This document shows, piece by piece, positions 1-9,419 of a DNA stretch of 25,921 nt. The position numbers and the translations under genes were made by a program. The notes under the pieces are model-generated. The model saw only the letters and a program-made list of their open reading frames with translations, made no database searches and had not been told where the DNA came from. Position 1 is the stretch's first letter, and the number at the start of each line of letters is the position of its first letter. This stretch comes from Lachnospiraceae bacterium (GTDB lineage Bacteria; Bacillota_A; Clostridia; Lachnospirales; Lachnospiraceae): NCBI GenBank assembly GCA_024684065.1, contig JAIKXO010000104.1, positions 1 through 25,921 on the forward strand, read 5' to 3'.

Positions 1-891
1 AAAAAATCAGGACGGAGAGTGATCTGGACCCTGCATGACTGCTGGAGCTTTACGGGGCATTGCTCTCATTTTGAGTATGTGGGGTGCACAAAATGGATGA
101 ACGGCTGCCAGAATTGTGAGCAGCTTTCCGAGTATCCCAAATCCATGAAGGATAACTCCGAAAAGAATTATCATGAAAAGATGGAGCTTTTTACAGGACT
201 CCCGAATATGACCATTGTTACTCCTTCTGAGTGGCTTAAACAGAGGGTGCTTCAATCCTTTTTAAAGGAATATCATACGGTGGTTGTTCCTACGGGCATA
301 GATCTTTCAAGTTTTAAGCCGGTAAAGGAGGAACGCAGCAAGGATAATATAATCTTCAGGCTTAAGAATAAATATATGCTCAGGGGCAAAAGAGTGATAT
401 TGGGAGTCGCCAATCCATGGAGGGAGAGGAAGGGGCTTACCCAGTTTATAAACCTAAGCAAAGTGATAAGCGATAAATATGCCATAGTTTTGGCAGGATT
501 AAGCGAAGATCAGATATCATCCCTTCCGCCTGCAATAGTCGGTATCAAAAAGACTGAATCGCTTAAGGAACTTGCTGCTCTATATTCAATGGCGGACGTA
601 TATGTCAACCTTACGCTTGAGGATACTTTTCCGACAACAAATATTGAAGCACTGGCCTGCGGAACTCCCGTAATAACATATAAAACCGGGGGAAGCCCGG
701 AGAGCATCACTGAAAGAACGGGAATTATCGTAGAAAAGAACAGTGTGCAGGGAATAGTAGCGGCGCTTGATAAGATAGAGCATGCCGGCAACGAGTCATA
801 TACTTTGGATGACTGTTTGATGCAGGCCGCAAAGTATGATAAGGAAGTACGATATATGGAGTATATCGAAGAGGTATATGAAGGAGTCTGA
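1..891 (+). CDS. Glycosyltransferase family 4 (5' truncated by window edge)
   Basis: A GT-B fold glycosyltransferase that would transfer a sugar from a nucleotide donor to a lipid-linked acceptor at the inner face of the membrane. The reading frame is open to base 1, and the N-terminal part seen (VIWTLHDCWSFTGHCSHFE) matches the interior of WcaI-like family 4 enzymes, where it follows about 80-100 residues. The gene is therefore cut by the window, and the GTG at 19 is not a real start. The C-terminal donor-binding domain is complete, with the EDTFPTTNIEALACGTPVI segment carrying the conserved E-x7-E pattern. The stop codon abuts the ATG of the next gene, the sugar-phosphate transferase, so both are probably in one operon. 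Donor and acceptor cannot be told from sequence. Confidence 0.9.
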   Translation, partial: KKSGRRVIWTLHDCWSFTGHCSHFEYVGCTKWMNGCQNCEQLSEYPKSMKDNSEKNYHEKMELFTGLPNMTIVTPSEWLKQRVLQSFLKEYHTVVVPTGIDLSSFKPVKEERSKDNIIFRLKNKYMLRGKRVILGVANPWRERKGLTQFINLSKVISDKYAIVLAGLSEDQISSLPPAIVGIKKTESLKELAALYSMADVYVNLTLEDTFPTTNIEALACGTPVITYKTGGSPESITERTGIIVEKNSVQGIVAALDKIEHAGNESYTLDDCLMQAAKYDKEVRYMEYIEEVYEGV

Positions 892-2238
892 ATGGTTAAG
901 CTTTTTGAAAGGTTTGAAAAGAGCATAAGCCTGCTTTTCGGGTTTCTTATGTACGCTCTTAATATGGCGGTCTTCTTTTTGCTGTTCTCCATAGATAATC
1001 CCGAAATAATCGAGCTGTCAAGGACAGCCGCGGTCACTCTTTCCACCTATGTTATTTTTCTTTTTCTTCTCTCCTGTATCTATGGAGGATTTGAGACAGG
1101 GAAAAAAAAGGAAAAGGAGAATATTTTTTCCCTGTCCCTTGCCGCTGTTCTGACCGATCTTGTAACCTACTTCGAGCTTACGATCATGAAAACGAATGCG
1201 GCAAATAATGAAAGGTTTACCATAGAAAACGTCGGCATCCTTCTTCTCTCCATGTTTATCCAGATCGTTATCATTATTGTTTTCGTGAAGCTTGGGACCG
1301 GCTTTTATTTTCTCGTAAACGGTACGGAAAAATGCGTTATAGTAACAGGTGATGAAGAGAATGTAAAGAGGGTAAAGGATGCATTGGAGGGCTTTGGAAA
1401 ACGGTATGAGGTGACAGGAACGGTCTCTGTGGATGACGATAAGCTTTATGAAAAACTTCTCCCTGCGGATACCATAGTTATGTATGATGTTTCGGCAGAT
1501 ATGCGTGAATCCATAGTCGAGTATTCTTATAAAAATTTAAAGAATGTATATTTCAACCCTTCGGTCGCTGATATAGTCGAACAGCATTCGAAGGCTGTAG
1601 TTGTCGATGATATCTCATTTTTTGCTTCGGAATTCCATCTTATCAGTTTTGAGGAAAGGATAATCAAAAGGCTTTCCGATATTATCCTCTCCATGATCGC
1701 GCTTATCGTCCTGAGCCCGGTCCTTATTCTGTCAGCCGTAATGATAAAGCGCCATGACGGGGGTAAGGTCTTCTTTAAGCAGGAAAGGGCGACTGTTCAC
1801 GGCAGGGTGTTTACCATATATAAGTTCAGAACGATGAGAGAGAATAACGAGAACCATTCCGCAAGAAAGGATGATGACAGGATAACAAAACCGGGAAGAT
1901 TTCTTCGTAAATACAGGATCGATGAGCTTCCTCAGCTTATAAATATCCTGAAGGGAGATATGTCTTTAGTCGGACCCCGTCCGGAGATGTTAAAAAATGT
2001 TGAGGATTATACGAAAGAGCTTCCCGAATTTGTATACAGGCTTCGCATGAAAGCCGGGCTTACGGGTTATGCCCAGATATACGGAAAATATAACACGAGC
2101 TCCAGAGACAAGCTTATGCTGGATCTTATGTATATTGAAAACTACAGCCTCTTAAAGGATATACAGATCCTTTTCAAGACTGTGTTCGTGCTCTTCAAGG
2201 CTGAGGATTCAACGGAGGCTTTCAGGGACAATGACTGA
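892..2238 (+). CDS. Polyprenyl-phosphate hexose-1-phosphate transferase (large, WbaP/WcaJ-like)
   Basis: Initiating enzyme of lipid-linked polysaccharide synthesis: transfers a hexose-1-phosphate from a UDP-sugar to undecaprenyl phosphate. The 448-residue protein has about four hydrophobic segments in residues 15-145, a nucleotide-binding-like middle domain (about 150-250), then the C-terminal bacterial sugar transferase domain. That domain shows the membrane hairpin near 265-285, the KFRTM motif, the catalytic DE pair (D344, E345 in IDELPQL), LKGDMSLVGPRPE and LTGYAQIYGKYN. This layout is that of the large polyPHPT class. It starts directly after the preceding stop and overlaps the next gene by 8 bp. 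A second, small initiating transferase lies on the other strand (22051-22659). The sugar is not determined; glucose or galactose are the family norm. Confidence 0.93.
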   Translation: MVKLFERFEKSISLLFGFLMYALNMAVFFLLFSIDNPEIIELSRTAAVTLSTYVIFLFLLSCIYGGFETGKKKEKENIFSLSLAAVLTDLVTYFELTIMKTNAANNERFTIENVGILLLSMFIQIVIIIVFVKLGTGFYFLVNGTEKCVIVTGDEENVKRVKDALEGFGKRYEVTGTVSVDDDKLYEKLLPADTIVMYDVSADMRESIVEYSYKNLKNVYFNPSVADIVEQHSKAVVVDDISFFASEFHLISFEERIIKRLSDIILSMIALIVLSPVLILSAVMIKRHDGGKVFFKQERATVHGRVFTIYKFRTMRENNENHSARKDDDRITKPGRFLRKYRIDELPQLINILKGDMSLVGPRPEMLKNVEDYTKELPEFVYRLRMKAGLTGYAQIYGKYNTSSRDKLMLDLMYIENYSLLKDIQILFKTVFVLFKAEDSTEAFRDND

Positions 2239-2980
2239 TGTGAAAACCAGGATAAGCATTGTGACGGTATGCTATAATTCCGCCGGTACCATCTCAGACA
2301 CCATAGAATCTGTGCTGTCGCAGACTCTTCCCCCGTATGAATATATCATCATAGACGGGAAATCCACAGATGATACGCTTGAGATCGCTTCCTCCTATGA
2401 ACCCAGGTTTTCCCAAAAAGGTATCAGATATGTTATCGTATCGGAAAAGGATAACGGGATATATGATGCGATGAACAAAGGGATCGCGCTTTCATCGGGA
2501 GACGTAACAGGGATAATAAACTCAGATGACTGGTATGAAAGGGATGCGCTTGAAACTGTGGCAGACTGCTTTGAAAGAACGGGATTCGGATTGTTTTATG
2601 CGGATGTCCGCATGATAATGCATGATGGAAGAAGCTTTGTAAAAAAGGCTAGAAACCGGAAATACGCAACCTCCCGCGACTGGAACCATCCGACAACCTT
2701 CATAAGAACGGACATCTACAGACGCTTCCGTTACAGAAATGAGACACTGCATGATGATTATGACCTTGTTTTGAGGCTTAAAAAGGCAGGGGTGCATACC
2801 GAGACAGTGAATAAGGTGCTCGCGAATTTCAGGATGAACGGAGCAAGCCATGAAAGAAGCCTTAAGAGAGCGCTTAACAGTTGTCTTGTAAAATACAGGA
2901 TCTATAAAGAGAACGGTTATTCCTCGTTTTATTTTTTTGAATGCTTCGGGGTAGAGCTTGCAAAGCTTATTATCGGATAG
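2231..2980 (+). CDS. Glycosyltransferase family 2 (WcaE/WfgS-like)
   Basis: GT-A fold inverting glycosyltransferase, 249 residues, cytoplasmic or membrane-associated, adding one sugar to the growing repeat unit. Visible motifs: the N-terminal SIVTVCYNS strand, IIIDGKSTDDT (about 39-49), the SEKDNGIYDAMNKGI segment typical of the WcaE-like subgroup, and the metal/nucleotide-binding SDD (98-100). The ATG at 2231 overlaps the end of the sugar-phosphate transferase gene and has an upstream GGAGG-like site at some distance, which points to translational coupling. Donor and linkage are unknown. Confidence 0.92.
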   Translation: MTDVKTRISIVTVCYNSAGTISDTIESVLSQTLPPYEYIIIDGKSTDDTLEIASSYEPRFSQKGIRYVIVSEKDNGIYDAMNKGIALSSGDVTGIINSDDWYERDALETVADCFERTGFGLFYADVRMIMHDGRSFVKKARNRKYATSRDWNHPTTFIRTDIYRRFRYRNETLHDDYDLVLRLKKAGVHTETVNKVLANFRMNGASHERSLKRALNSCLVKYRIYKENGYSSFYFFECFGVELAKLIIG

Positions 2981-3017
2981 TATAAAGCGTGGGTTCCGGG
3001 ACGGGATTAAAAAGGAA

Positions 3018-4223
3018 ATGATTCTTAGAACACTTACTTTTTTTTCAAATTATTTCAATCATCACCAGAAAGCGCTGTGCGATACCTGGTATGAGCTTTT
3101 GGGAGACGGCTTCAGATTTGTGGAGACAGAGCCCATAGAGGGTTTCCGCTCGGAAATGGGATGGGGAGAGAACGGTGACATCCCATATCTCCTTAGGACC
3201 TATGAGAGCAGGGAGGCTTCCGATAAAGCCTATGAGCTTGCTTTAAACAGTGATCTTGTGGTGATGGGGACTGCTCCGGAAGCTTTCATTGAAGAAAGGC
3301 TCAGACAGGACAGGATAATATTCAGATACTCGGAAAGGCCGCTGAAGGAAGGCTTTATTAAGTTTTTTATTCCGAGGCTTACAAAGAAATATCTTCATCT
3401 CCATGTGAGGAACAGGAAGAAAAGGATATATATCCTGGCCGCCAGTGCATATACAGCCTGGGACTATAAGAAAATGTTTGACAGCTATCCCGGGAAGATC
3501 TACAAATTCGGCTATTTTCCCAGGCATATAAGTTATGACCTGAAGGAGCTGTTTGAGAGAAAAGAAAAAGCCGCGTTATCCGAATACGGAGACAGGAATA
3601 TGCCGACGATCCTCTGGGAGGGGAGGATGCTCAGGCTTAAACGTCCGGATCTTGTGATAAGGGCGGCTTTTGAGCTTAAAAAGAAGGGCTATGCTTTCAG
3701 GCTCCGTTTCGTGGGAGAGGGGCCTTTAAGAGAAAAAGTCGAGGCATTATGCGATTGCTTCGGGCTTAATGATACAGTGAGCTTTGAAGATTTTCTTTCT
3801 CCCGATGAAGCACGGGAAAGAATGGCCGATGCGAAGATATACGTTATGAGCTCCAATTTTTTAGAGGGCTGGGGTTCTGTTATTTATGAAGCCCTTAATG
3901 CGGGCTGTGCCTGTATAGTGAGCCATGCGCCGGGGGCTGCGCCCTGGCTTGTAAGGCATGAAGAGACAGGGCTTTTATTTGAAAGCGGAAAACTGAAAAG
4001 CCTCACAGGGCAGCTTGAGAAGCTTTTAAAAGATCCTGCGCTTATCACGGAATACGGAACAAATGCATACCGGCTTATGGACGAAAGCTGGAATGAAAGG
4101 ACCGCCGCCGAAAATGTGCTTACGTTATATAAGGATCTTGAAAGCGGAAGGGACACGAGCATAGAAAACGGACCCTGCAGCAGGGCTGAGATATTAAAAA
4201 ATCACTGGTACAGGGACATTTAG
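3018..4223 (+). CDS. Glycosyltransferase family 4
   Basis: GT-B glycosyltransferase of about 401 residues. The start chosen is ATG 3018, because MILRTLTFFSNYFNHHQKAL is the usual N-terminus of this subgroup (a strand followed by NHHQ). An upstream ATG at 2958 is in frame but lies inside the preceding gene and would add 20 residues with no family likeness. The C-terminal domain contains ILWEGRMLRLKRPDLVIRA, FVGEGP and the EGWGSVIYEALNAGCACIVS donor-site region, where the first conserved acidic residue is in SSNFLEGW. It is the fourth gene of the polysaccharide operon, and the next gene begins 7 nt after its stop. Substrate not determinable. Confidence 0.88.
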   Translation: MILRTLTFFSNYFNHHQKALCDTWYELLGDGFRFVETEPIEGFRSEMGWGENGDIPYLLRTYESREASDKAYELALNSDLVVMGTAPEAFIEERLRQDRIIFRYSERPLKEGFIKFFIPRLTKKYLHLHVRNRKKRIYILAASAYTAWDYKKMFDSYPGKIYKFGYFPRHISYDLKELFERKEKAALSEYGDRNMPTILWEGRMLRLKRPDLVIRAAFELKKKGYAFRLRFVGEGPLREKVEALCDCFGLNDTVSFEDFLSPDEARERMADAKIYVMSSNFLEGWGSVIYEALNAGCACIVSHAPGAAPWLVRHEETGLLFESGKLKSLTGQLEKLLKDPALITEYGTNAYRLMDESWNERTAAENVLTLYKDLESGRDTSIENGPCSRAEILKNHWYRDI

Positions 4224-4230
4224 AGTTTAT

Positions 4231-5400
4231 ATGAAAAGGATCGTTTATCTTATGGAATATCCCCTTGATCTGCCGGGGGGAGGACAGATGTCCACAGAGA
4301 CTCTGTGTACGGGCCTCAAAGAATTTGAGACAGAATGGGAACCCGTAGTCATATGTCCGAAGCTTCTCAATAAAAGACCGCAGGATTATCCCTTTAAGGT
4401 TTTGGAATACAGTGCTCTTGAAAACAGGGAGGATGCCATACTTAAAAGGATATATAATTTTGCCGGGCGGATGGGAAGTTTTCTCAGGCTTATAAAAAAG
4501 GCTGATCCGAAGCTTATCCATGTTTCCATGTCGGAGTCGCTCCTTACCTACGGACTGATATGCCGGTTTCCTTCGCTAAGAAAGCTTCCCTTTGTATACA
4601 CCGACAGAGGCCTGTGCTATGGCTATCGGAGCCATACCAAATTCCTGATGCGAAAAATCCTTAAGAGATCCGTTGGAATGATTTGCACCACAGAGTTTAA
4701 CAGGGCTCTATGGCTTAAGGAGGAGCTTGGCATTCCGATCACGGTGATCCCTAATACCATTAATAAGATCTTCTCGGAATATGATCCTTCCAAAAGAGAA
4801 GAAATGAGGACCGCCTTCGGGCTTACGGAGTCGGATTTTGTTATCGGCTTTGCAGGAAGGATATCGGAGGAGAAGGACTGGGATTTTGTTCCCGTCCTTG
4901 TAAAAGCCCTTTCGGAAACGGGGATACGCTTTAAGATCGCACTGGTCATCTCTGTTTATGAAGATAAGGATATTTACATCGTTGAAAGGATAAAGAGCGG
5001 GATCACGGAAAGCATAGGGGAGGAAAACCTCATTTATATGCAGGATCTCACTCAGAAGGAGATCTCGGACTATTACTATCTTGTTGACGTTTTTGTGATG
5101 TCGTCGATGTTCGAGAGCTTCGGAAAGGCAGCGGTGGAGGCGATGAGCAGGAAATGCTCTGTCGTGTCTACAAGCGTCGGAGGCCTTAAGGAGGTAGTGG
5201 GAAAAGAAGAAAATCTTTACACGAAGGAAACCGTGGATCGCTTTGTGCAGAGGGTCAGACGGCTCTTTCAGGATAAGGAAGAGCTTTTAAGGGATCGGGA
5301 GTTTTTCTATAACAGGTACCTGGAAAACTATACTCTTAAGGAGCATATAGCAAGGCATTGCAGATTATATGAAGAGATCGCGGGGCGTCATCCTGTATAA
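4231..5400 (+). CDS. Glycosyltransferase family 4
   Basis: 389-residue GT-B glycosyltransferase. The N-terminal acceptor domain begins KRIVYLMEYPLDLPGGGQMS with the glycine-rich loop after the first strand. The donor domain has VIGFAGRISEEKDW and the SSMFESFGKAAVEAMSRKCSVVS segment with the E-x7-E type arrangement. It starts 7 nt after the previous stop without a convincing Shine-Dalgarno sequence, suggesting coupling by re-initiation. It is followed by a 54-nt gap before the flippase gene, the only real gap in this operon. Likely adds an internal sugar of the repeat unit; donor unknown. Confidence 0.9.
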   Translation: MKRIVYLMEYPLDLPGGGQMSTETLCTGLKEFETEWEPVVICPKLLNKRPQDYPFKVLEYSALENREDAILKRIYNFAGRMGSFLRLIKKADPKLIHVSMSESLLTYGLICRFPSLRKLPFVYTDRGLCYGYRSHTKFLMRKILKRSVGMICTTEFNRALWLKEELGIPITVIPNTINKIFSEYDPSKREEMRTAFGLTESDFVIGFAGRISEEKDWDFVPVLVKALSETGIRFKIALVISVYEDKDIYIVERIKSGITESIGEENLIYMQDLTQKEISDYYYLVDVFVMSSMFESFGKAAVEAMSRKCSVVSTSVGGLKEVVGKEENLYTKETVDRFVQRVRRLFQDKEELLRDREFFYNRYLENYTLKEHIARHCRLYEEIAGRHPV

Positions 5401-5454
5401 ATGTTAAAGAAAAGATATTGACTAAAACAGGAGAATATAAGGTTTGATTTTATA

Positions 5455-6912
5455 ATGGAAGAAAGAAAAAAGACGGGAGGGCTAATCGGAAGCTTCATAG
5501 AATATTTCTATGGTAATTTTGTGGTACTCCTTTTAGGGTTTATCTCCCTGCCGCTGATAACAAGGATAATGTCAACTGATGAATATGGCAGGACAGCCAT
5601 GTTTTCTTCTGCTGTATCCATAATCTATATTTTTGCGGTCTTAGGCCTTGATCAGGCTTATATCAGATACTTTTACAAAGAGGGCACGGATCAGAGGACG
5701 CTTTTTTTCAGATGCGTCAGATACCCTTTCATGCTCATCATTGTCCTTTCGGCTGTCTATGCGCTTTTTTCATCATATTTTAATGATTTTCTTTTCGGAA
5801 AAACAGGGACGGATATAACATTTTTGGTCATAGCATATACGGTTACATCGGTATTTGAAAGATTTCTTTTTCTGAATATCAGGATGGAGCAGAACGGAAA
5901 GCTCTATTCAAACTTAAACATCCTTTCCAAAGTCTTATATATTGTGTTTATTTTTGCTTTTGTATATCTTTTGGGGGATGATTTCAGGGTCGTGCTCTAT
6001 TCCATGACCCTTCCGCTCGTGATAGTGACCGTATATCTCGGAATAAGATTTAAAAGGCTCGGAAGAACCGCGGGAAGAAGAGCTCATTTGATTACCGACA
6101 GGGAGCTGTTAAGATACGGGATCCCGTTTTTACCGATGCTCCTTATGGAATGGCTCCTGTCTTCAATGGATAAGTGGTCGATAAAAATCTTCAATGATTT
6201 TTCGGAAACAGGGATCTACTCTGCAGCCATGCAGATCATGACTGTTATAATGACTCTGAAGATAACATTCGTGGCTTTCTGGGCTCCGATCGCCATGGAG
6301 AAATATGAGAACGAAGAGGAGGAGGCAGGTAAGGCCTTTTTTAAGGACATATTTGATAAGGTGCAGTTCCTGTGCCTTTGTGCCGCCTTTGGAATTACCA
6401 TCCTGAGGGGAGTAATAGTCCTTATCCTCGGCGAGGGCTACAGGGATGCCATAAGGATAATCCCCTTTCTGACACTCATGCCCATACTCAGCATGCTTTT
6501 TGAGATGACCGGACAGGGGATTAAGTTTAAGGAGAGGGTAGTATATTTTAACTATGCTTCCCTTACAGCCATAATCTGCAACCTTACGGGGAATACCCTG
6601 TTAGTCCCGAGGTTACGGGGAGTGGGAGCGGCTCTTGCAACAGCCGTTACTTATATTGTTTATTTTGCGATAGGCACTTATTTTTCCGAAAAATGCTATA
6701 AGGTAGGCTATGATTACAGGTGCTTTATTATTTCGCTGCTCCTGTATATTGGCTATGCCTTTCATGCGACGTTTTCACACTCCGATATCCTTATTTCGGC
6801 GGTTTTCGGCACGATACTGCTTTTTATCCATGTGTTTATCAACAGGCGGACACTTACAGGGCTTATAAAAGTCTTTAAAGAGAGCGTTTTAAAGGAGGGC
6901 ATCGGTAAATGA
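5455..6912 (+). CDS. wzx: Wzx-type oligosaccharide flippase (MOP superfamily)
   Basis: Polytopic membrane protein of 485 residues that would move the finished lipid-linked repeat unit across the membrane. The N-terminus (GSFIEYFYGNFVVLLLGFIS then LPLITRIMSTDEYGRTAMFS) is characteristic of polysaccharide-type MOP flippases, with regularly spaced hydrophobic helices to the C-terminus (about 12-14). Length fits the family. It follows a 54-nt gap containing a TTGACT hexamer but no well-placed -10, so it is probably still in the upstream operon. Its end overlaps the next gene by 4 bp (ATGA). It is the only flippase in the window and might serve both polysaccharide modules (inference). Confidence 0.9.
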   Translation: MEERKKTGGLIGSFIEYFYGNFVVLLLGFISLPLITRIMSTDEYGRTAMFSSAVSIIYIFAVLGLDQAYIRYFYKEGTDQRTLFFRCVRYPFMLIIVLSAVYALFSSYFNDFLFGKTGTDITFLVIAYTVTSVFERFLFLNIRMEQNGKLYSNLNILSKVLYIVFIFAFVYLLGDDFRVVLYSMTLPLVIVTVYLGIRFKRLGRTAGRRAHLITDRELLRYGIPFLPMLLMEWLLSSMDKWSIKIFNDFSETGIYSAAMQIMTVIMTLKITFVAFWAPIAMEKYENEEEEAGKAFFKDIFDKVQFLCLCAAFGITILRGVIVLILGEGYRDAIRIIPFLTLMPILSMLFEMTGQGIKFKERVVYFNYASLTAIICNLTGNTLLVPRLRGVGAALATAVTYIVYFAIGTYFSEKCYKVGYDYRCFIISLLLYIGYAFHATFSHSDILISAVFGTILLFIHVFINRRTLTGLIKVFKESVLKEGIGK

Positions 6913-7625
6913 AGGTATTATTTGTCGGTACCGTTACAGTGATCGCCGGTATCCTTCTTTTTACAAAGAGAGAATATAAAAAGCAGATAATCGCCGGTTT
7001 TTTGTCAGTTATTGTTCTATTTTGCGCTTATTATGATTATGCGGTCCTTAAGCTCATGCCGGATGTAAGTTTCCACAGACCGTTCAGTCAGACCTTTTAT
7101 CAAAAGGAATTCATCGATACCGGAGAGTTTCCCGACAGCCTGCTTCCGCTTTTGTTAAGCAAAAAGACGGTGTATACGAAAAACGATCCCATGGATTTTG
7201 AGGATGCTGAAGCAATGGGAAAGAACTGGATGTACGGTTTCTATCATCAGACTAATATTGTCAATTATTTAAATCTGATCGAAGCATATCAGATAAGTGA
7301 CGAGGGGATGAACGGCACAATGCTTACGGGAGCCCGGATAGAAGAGGACTTTTATAAGCTGGGGCCTGCCAATGACATGCTGAGGTATTCCTTTATCTGC
7401 ACCGACTTTCGGGAAGAGCTGGGAAATTCTTTTAATTATTTCTGGTATTATTCCGATCATCTGTCAGAGATAGATGTTTATTTAAACATAAAGCCCGATA
7501 TCAACGGGCAGGATATCGCATCCGCGGACGATCTGGTGTTGTTGTGGGATTCTCCTGAAGGGGCGGTTGAAGAGGAAAATCTTTATATTATGACAAAGGC
7601 ATATTATGAGGAGAATGTCAGATAA
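6909..7625 (+). CDS. Unknown membrane-anchored protein with extracytoplasmic domain
   Basis: Not recognised. 238 residues: two hydrophobic segments at about 4-18 and 27-46, then about 190 mostly polar, acidic and aromatic-rich residues, expected to be outside the membrane. No Cys-based lipobox, and no repeat or catalytic motif that I can name. It overlaps wzx by 4 bp (ATGA) and the following large membrane protein by 1 bp (TAATG), so the three are translationally coupled. The pairing suggests a small accessory subunit of the downstream 569-residue membrane protein, or a regulator of polymer assembly. This is inference from position only. Confidence 0.75.
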   Translation: MKVLFVGTVTVIAGILLFTKREYKKQIIAGFLSVIVLFCAYYDYAVLKLMPDVSFHRPFSQTFYQKEFIDTGEFPDSLLPLLLSKKTVYTKNDPMDFEDAEAMGKNWMYGFYHQTNIVNYLNLIEAYQISDEGMNGTMLTGARIEEDFYKLGPANDMLRYSFICTDFREELGNSFNYFWYYSDHLSEIDVYLNIKPDINGQDIASADDLVLLWDSPEGAVEEENLYIMTKAYYEENVR

Positions 7626-9334
7626 TGGAGAAATGGCTTGACGGCTTCTTAAGCGGATATAAGACGGCATTTTATACAGATCAGGTGCTTACGGTTATCA
7701 TGCTCTTTTTCCTCGGGCTTATTTTTCTTATGCTTGTAAAAAGAAGGGCAGACTGCTTTATGGACCTGCTTCTTTCTTATCCTTTGGGACTTTCTGTTTA
7801 TGTCATATCTGGAATAATTCTTCTTATTTTTAATGTAGAATTTAAGCTGCAGAATCTCATCGTTTCATGCGTAATATTGCTGGCAGTTTATTATCTTATT
7901 TCTTCAACTTTAAAAAACGCGGATCCTGCAGATAATATATCGGAAAACGGGAGAACGAAAACATATACCCACCCGGAAGCTTATCCCACGCAGAAAAAGG
8001 GATTCCGCTTAAGTAAAAAAAACTTCTGCGGCTTTATGTTTCCTGGTCTGAAAACTATGGGAATAGTGATCCTCTCCGTTATGATCATTGCGGGCATAGC
8101 ATGTATCGGCATTTTTCCGGTAATGATCTCTCAGGATTCAATGTATCGGTATTCTTTATATCCGAGAGCCATCATAAGATACGGATATCTGAAAAGGGAG
8201 TATAACGTGTTCCTTACGGATGTGGGGCTCGGAGGCGCGGTCCTCGGAACCCTCCCGTATGTTTTTGGCTTTAACGAGACCTTTGGGATACAGACTGCCC
8301 TGAACCTGAATTTTCTTATGGTGTTTGGATATGCGGTAAAGAACGTTTACTGCAAAAATACAAAAGACAAAACGGGGCTTTCCGGAATAAATAAAGAACT
8401 TATAGCTACGGTTCTTATAGCGCTTCTTATTCTGATCACGTCGATGCCATTTTACATCAATTCAAAATGGGCGATATCCAATATGTATTTTATGGAATAT
8501 CTGTTTATCTGCGTCTACTGTGCGGTTTATTATAAGAAAGAGCTGAATGTCCTGACCGGTACGATCAAAGCTCCAAAAGAACAGGAAGCTCTGGCGGAAA
8601 AGGGAACGGAAGCAGAAAACGTTCTTGTTTTTTCTGCTCTTTTTATAATGCTCTCATCCCTCAGGATGGAGGGTGTGGTATTTTTGATACTTCTTCTTCT
8701 GTCCTGCCTGATCCTTGATTATAAGGGAAGCCTTTTAGCAAACCTTGTGATGCTTCCGTGTATTCTGATTTACGCAACTTACTATTACAGGATATTCAGA
8801 ACTATGATAATAGATGCTCCTTATACTTTCCTGACGGAAAAAAAGGCTGTTCTGCAGCTTGTTTCGATGGCTGTTTTATATTTGTTTATGATACTTTCGG
8901 GATATGGTTTTCTTCCTGCCATAAAAAAACGCCTGAAGGCCATTATCACAGCCGGACTGCTGTTAATAAACCTTTGCCTTTTCTTTTTGGATAAAACCTT
9001 ATATCTTGCTGATATCAGGGCATGCTACAATAATCTTACGCGTCAGTCGGGATGGGGGGTACTTCCGGTCTTTTATGTAAGCGCGACGGCGTTGCTGATA
9101 TTTATATGCATTACTGAAAAAAGAAAGTATAAGTTTTCATTTATGGATTTTTTAGTCTTCTCTTATGTACTTGTTACGGTCATAGCGGGCTTTGCAAGAG
9201 GAGATGCCCTGCAGGAGGGCATAGGGGATTCGGGTAACCGGGTCCTTTTACAGATCGTGCCTCTTGCGGTATTTGCTGTTTTAGAGCATTTTATCGACGA
9301 GGTATATGACCGTATGGGCCGGCAGACACGATGA
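7625..9334 (+). CDS. Large polytopic membrane protein, candidate polymerase (Wzy) or GT-C enzyme
   Basis: 569 residues with many hydrophobic helices (roughly 12), interrupted by a hydrophilic stretch at about 98-135 and another near 315-335. After the membrane segment ending GIFPVMI there is a loop SQDSMYRYSLYPRAIIRYGYL containing an acidic residue. A first outer loop with acidic residues is typical of GT-C glycosyltransferases, and large loops occur in Wzy polymerases. No sequence motif settles which. An operon with an initiating transferase, glycosyltransferases and Wzx would be expected to encode a Wzy, and this is the only candidate. It is the last gene of the operon; the next 227 nt contain the promoter of the exporter unit. 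Function call is inference. Confidence 0.8.
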   Translation: MEKWLDGFLSGYKTAFYTDQVLTVIMLFFLGLIFLMLVKRRADCFMDLLLSYPLGLSVYVISGIILLIFNVEFKLQNLIVSCVILLAVYYLISSTLKNADPADNISENGRTKTYTHPEAYPTQKKGFRLSKKNFCGFMFPGLKTMGIVILSVMIIAGIACIGIFPVMISQDSMYRYSLYPRAIIRYGYLKREYNVFLTDVGLGGAVLGTLPYVFGFNETFGIQTALNLNFLMVFGYAVKNVYCKNTKDKTGLSGINKELIATVLIALLILITSMPFYINSKWAISNMYFMEYLFICVYCAVYYKKELNVLTGTIKAPKEQEALAEKGTEAENVLVFSALFIMLSSLRMEGVVFLILLLLSCLILDYKGSLLANLVMLPCILIYATYYYRIFRTMIIDAPYTFLTEKKAVLQLVSMAVLYLFMILSGYGFLPAIKKRLKAIITAGLLLINLCLFFLDKTLYLADIRACYNNLTRQSGWGVLPVFYVSATALLIFICITEKRKYKFSFMDFLVFSYVLVTVIAGFARGDALQEGIGDSGNRVLLQIVPLAVFAVLEHFIDEVYDRMGRQTR

Positions 9335-9390
9335 CTGTACGCATAGCCGGGTTTAATACAGCGGGAAATGCCGTATGAAAAACTACGGAA

Positions 9391-9419
9391 TTGACACCTT
9401 TGAAGTTACAGTATATGCT
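9391..9419 (+). promoter_or_regulatory. Promoter of the NHLM export unit
   Basis: Perfect -35 TTGACA (9391-9396), 17-nt spacer, -10 TATGCT (9414-9419, 4 of 6). Predicted transcription start near 9426 leaves an untranslated leader of about 136 nt before the ATG at 9562. The leader holds a small hairpin (TTCCG-ctata-CGGAA, 9447-9461), and a further 5-bp hairpin (CCGTA/TACGG, 9371-9388) lies just upstream of the -35. No terminator with a U-run is visible between 9334 and the promoter, so read-through from the polysaccharide operon is possible. The rest of 9335-9561 holds no gene I can support. Confidence 0.65.

Noticed and set aside
2958..3017. Upstream ATG for the third glycosyltransferase
   Set aside because: It lies within the preceding gene and adds residues unlike the family N-terminus; ATG 3018 fits better.
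5418..5456. TTGACT and TATAAT words before wzx as a promoter
   Set aside because: Spacing of about 27 nt is too long and the -10-like word overlaps the start codon.
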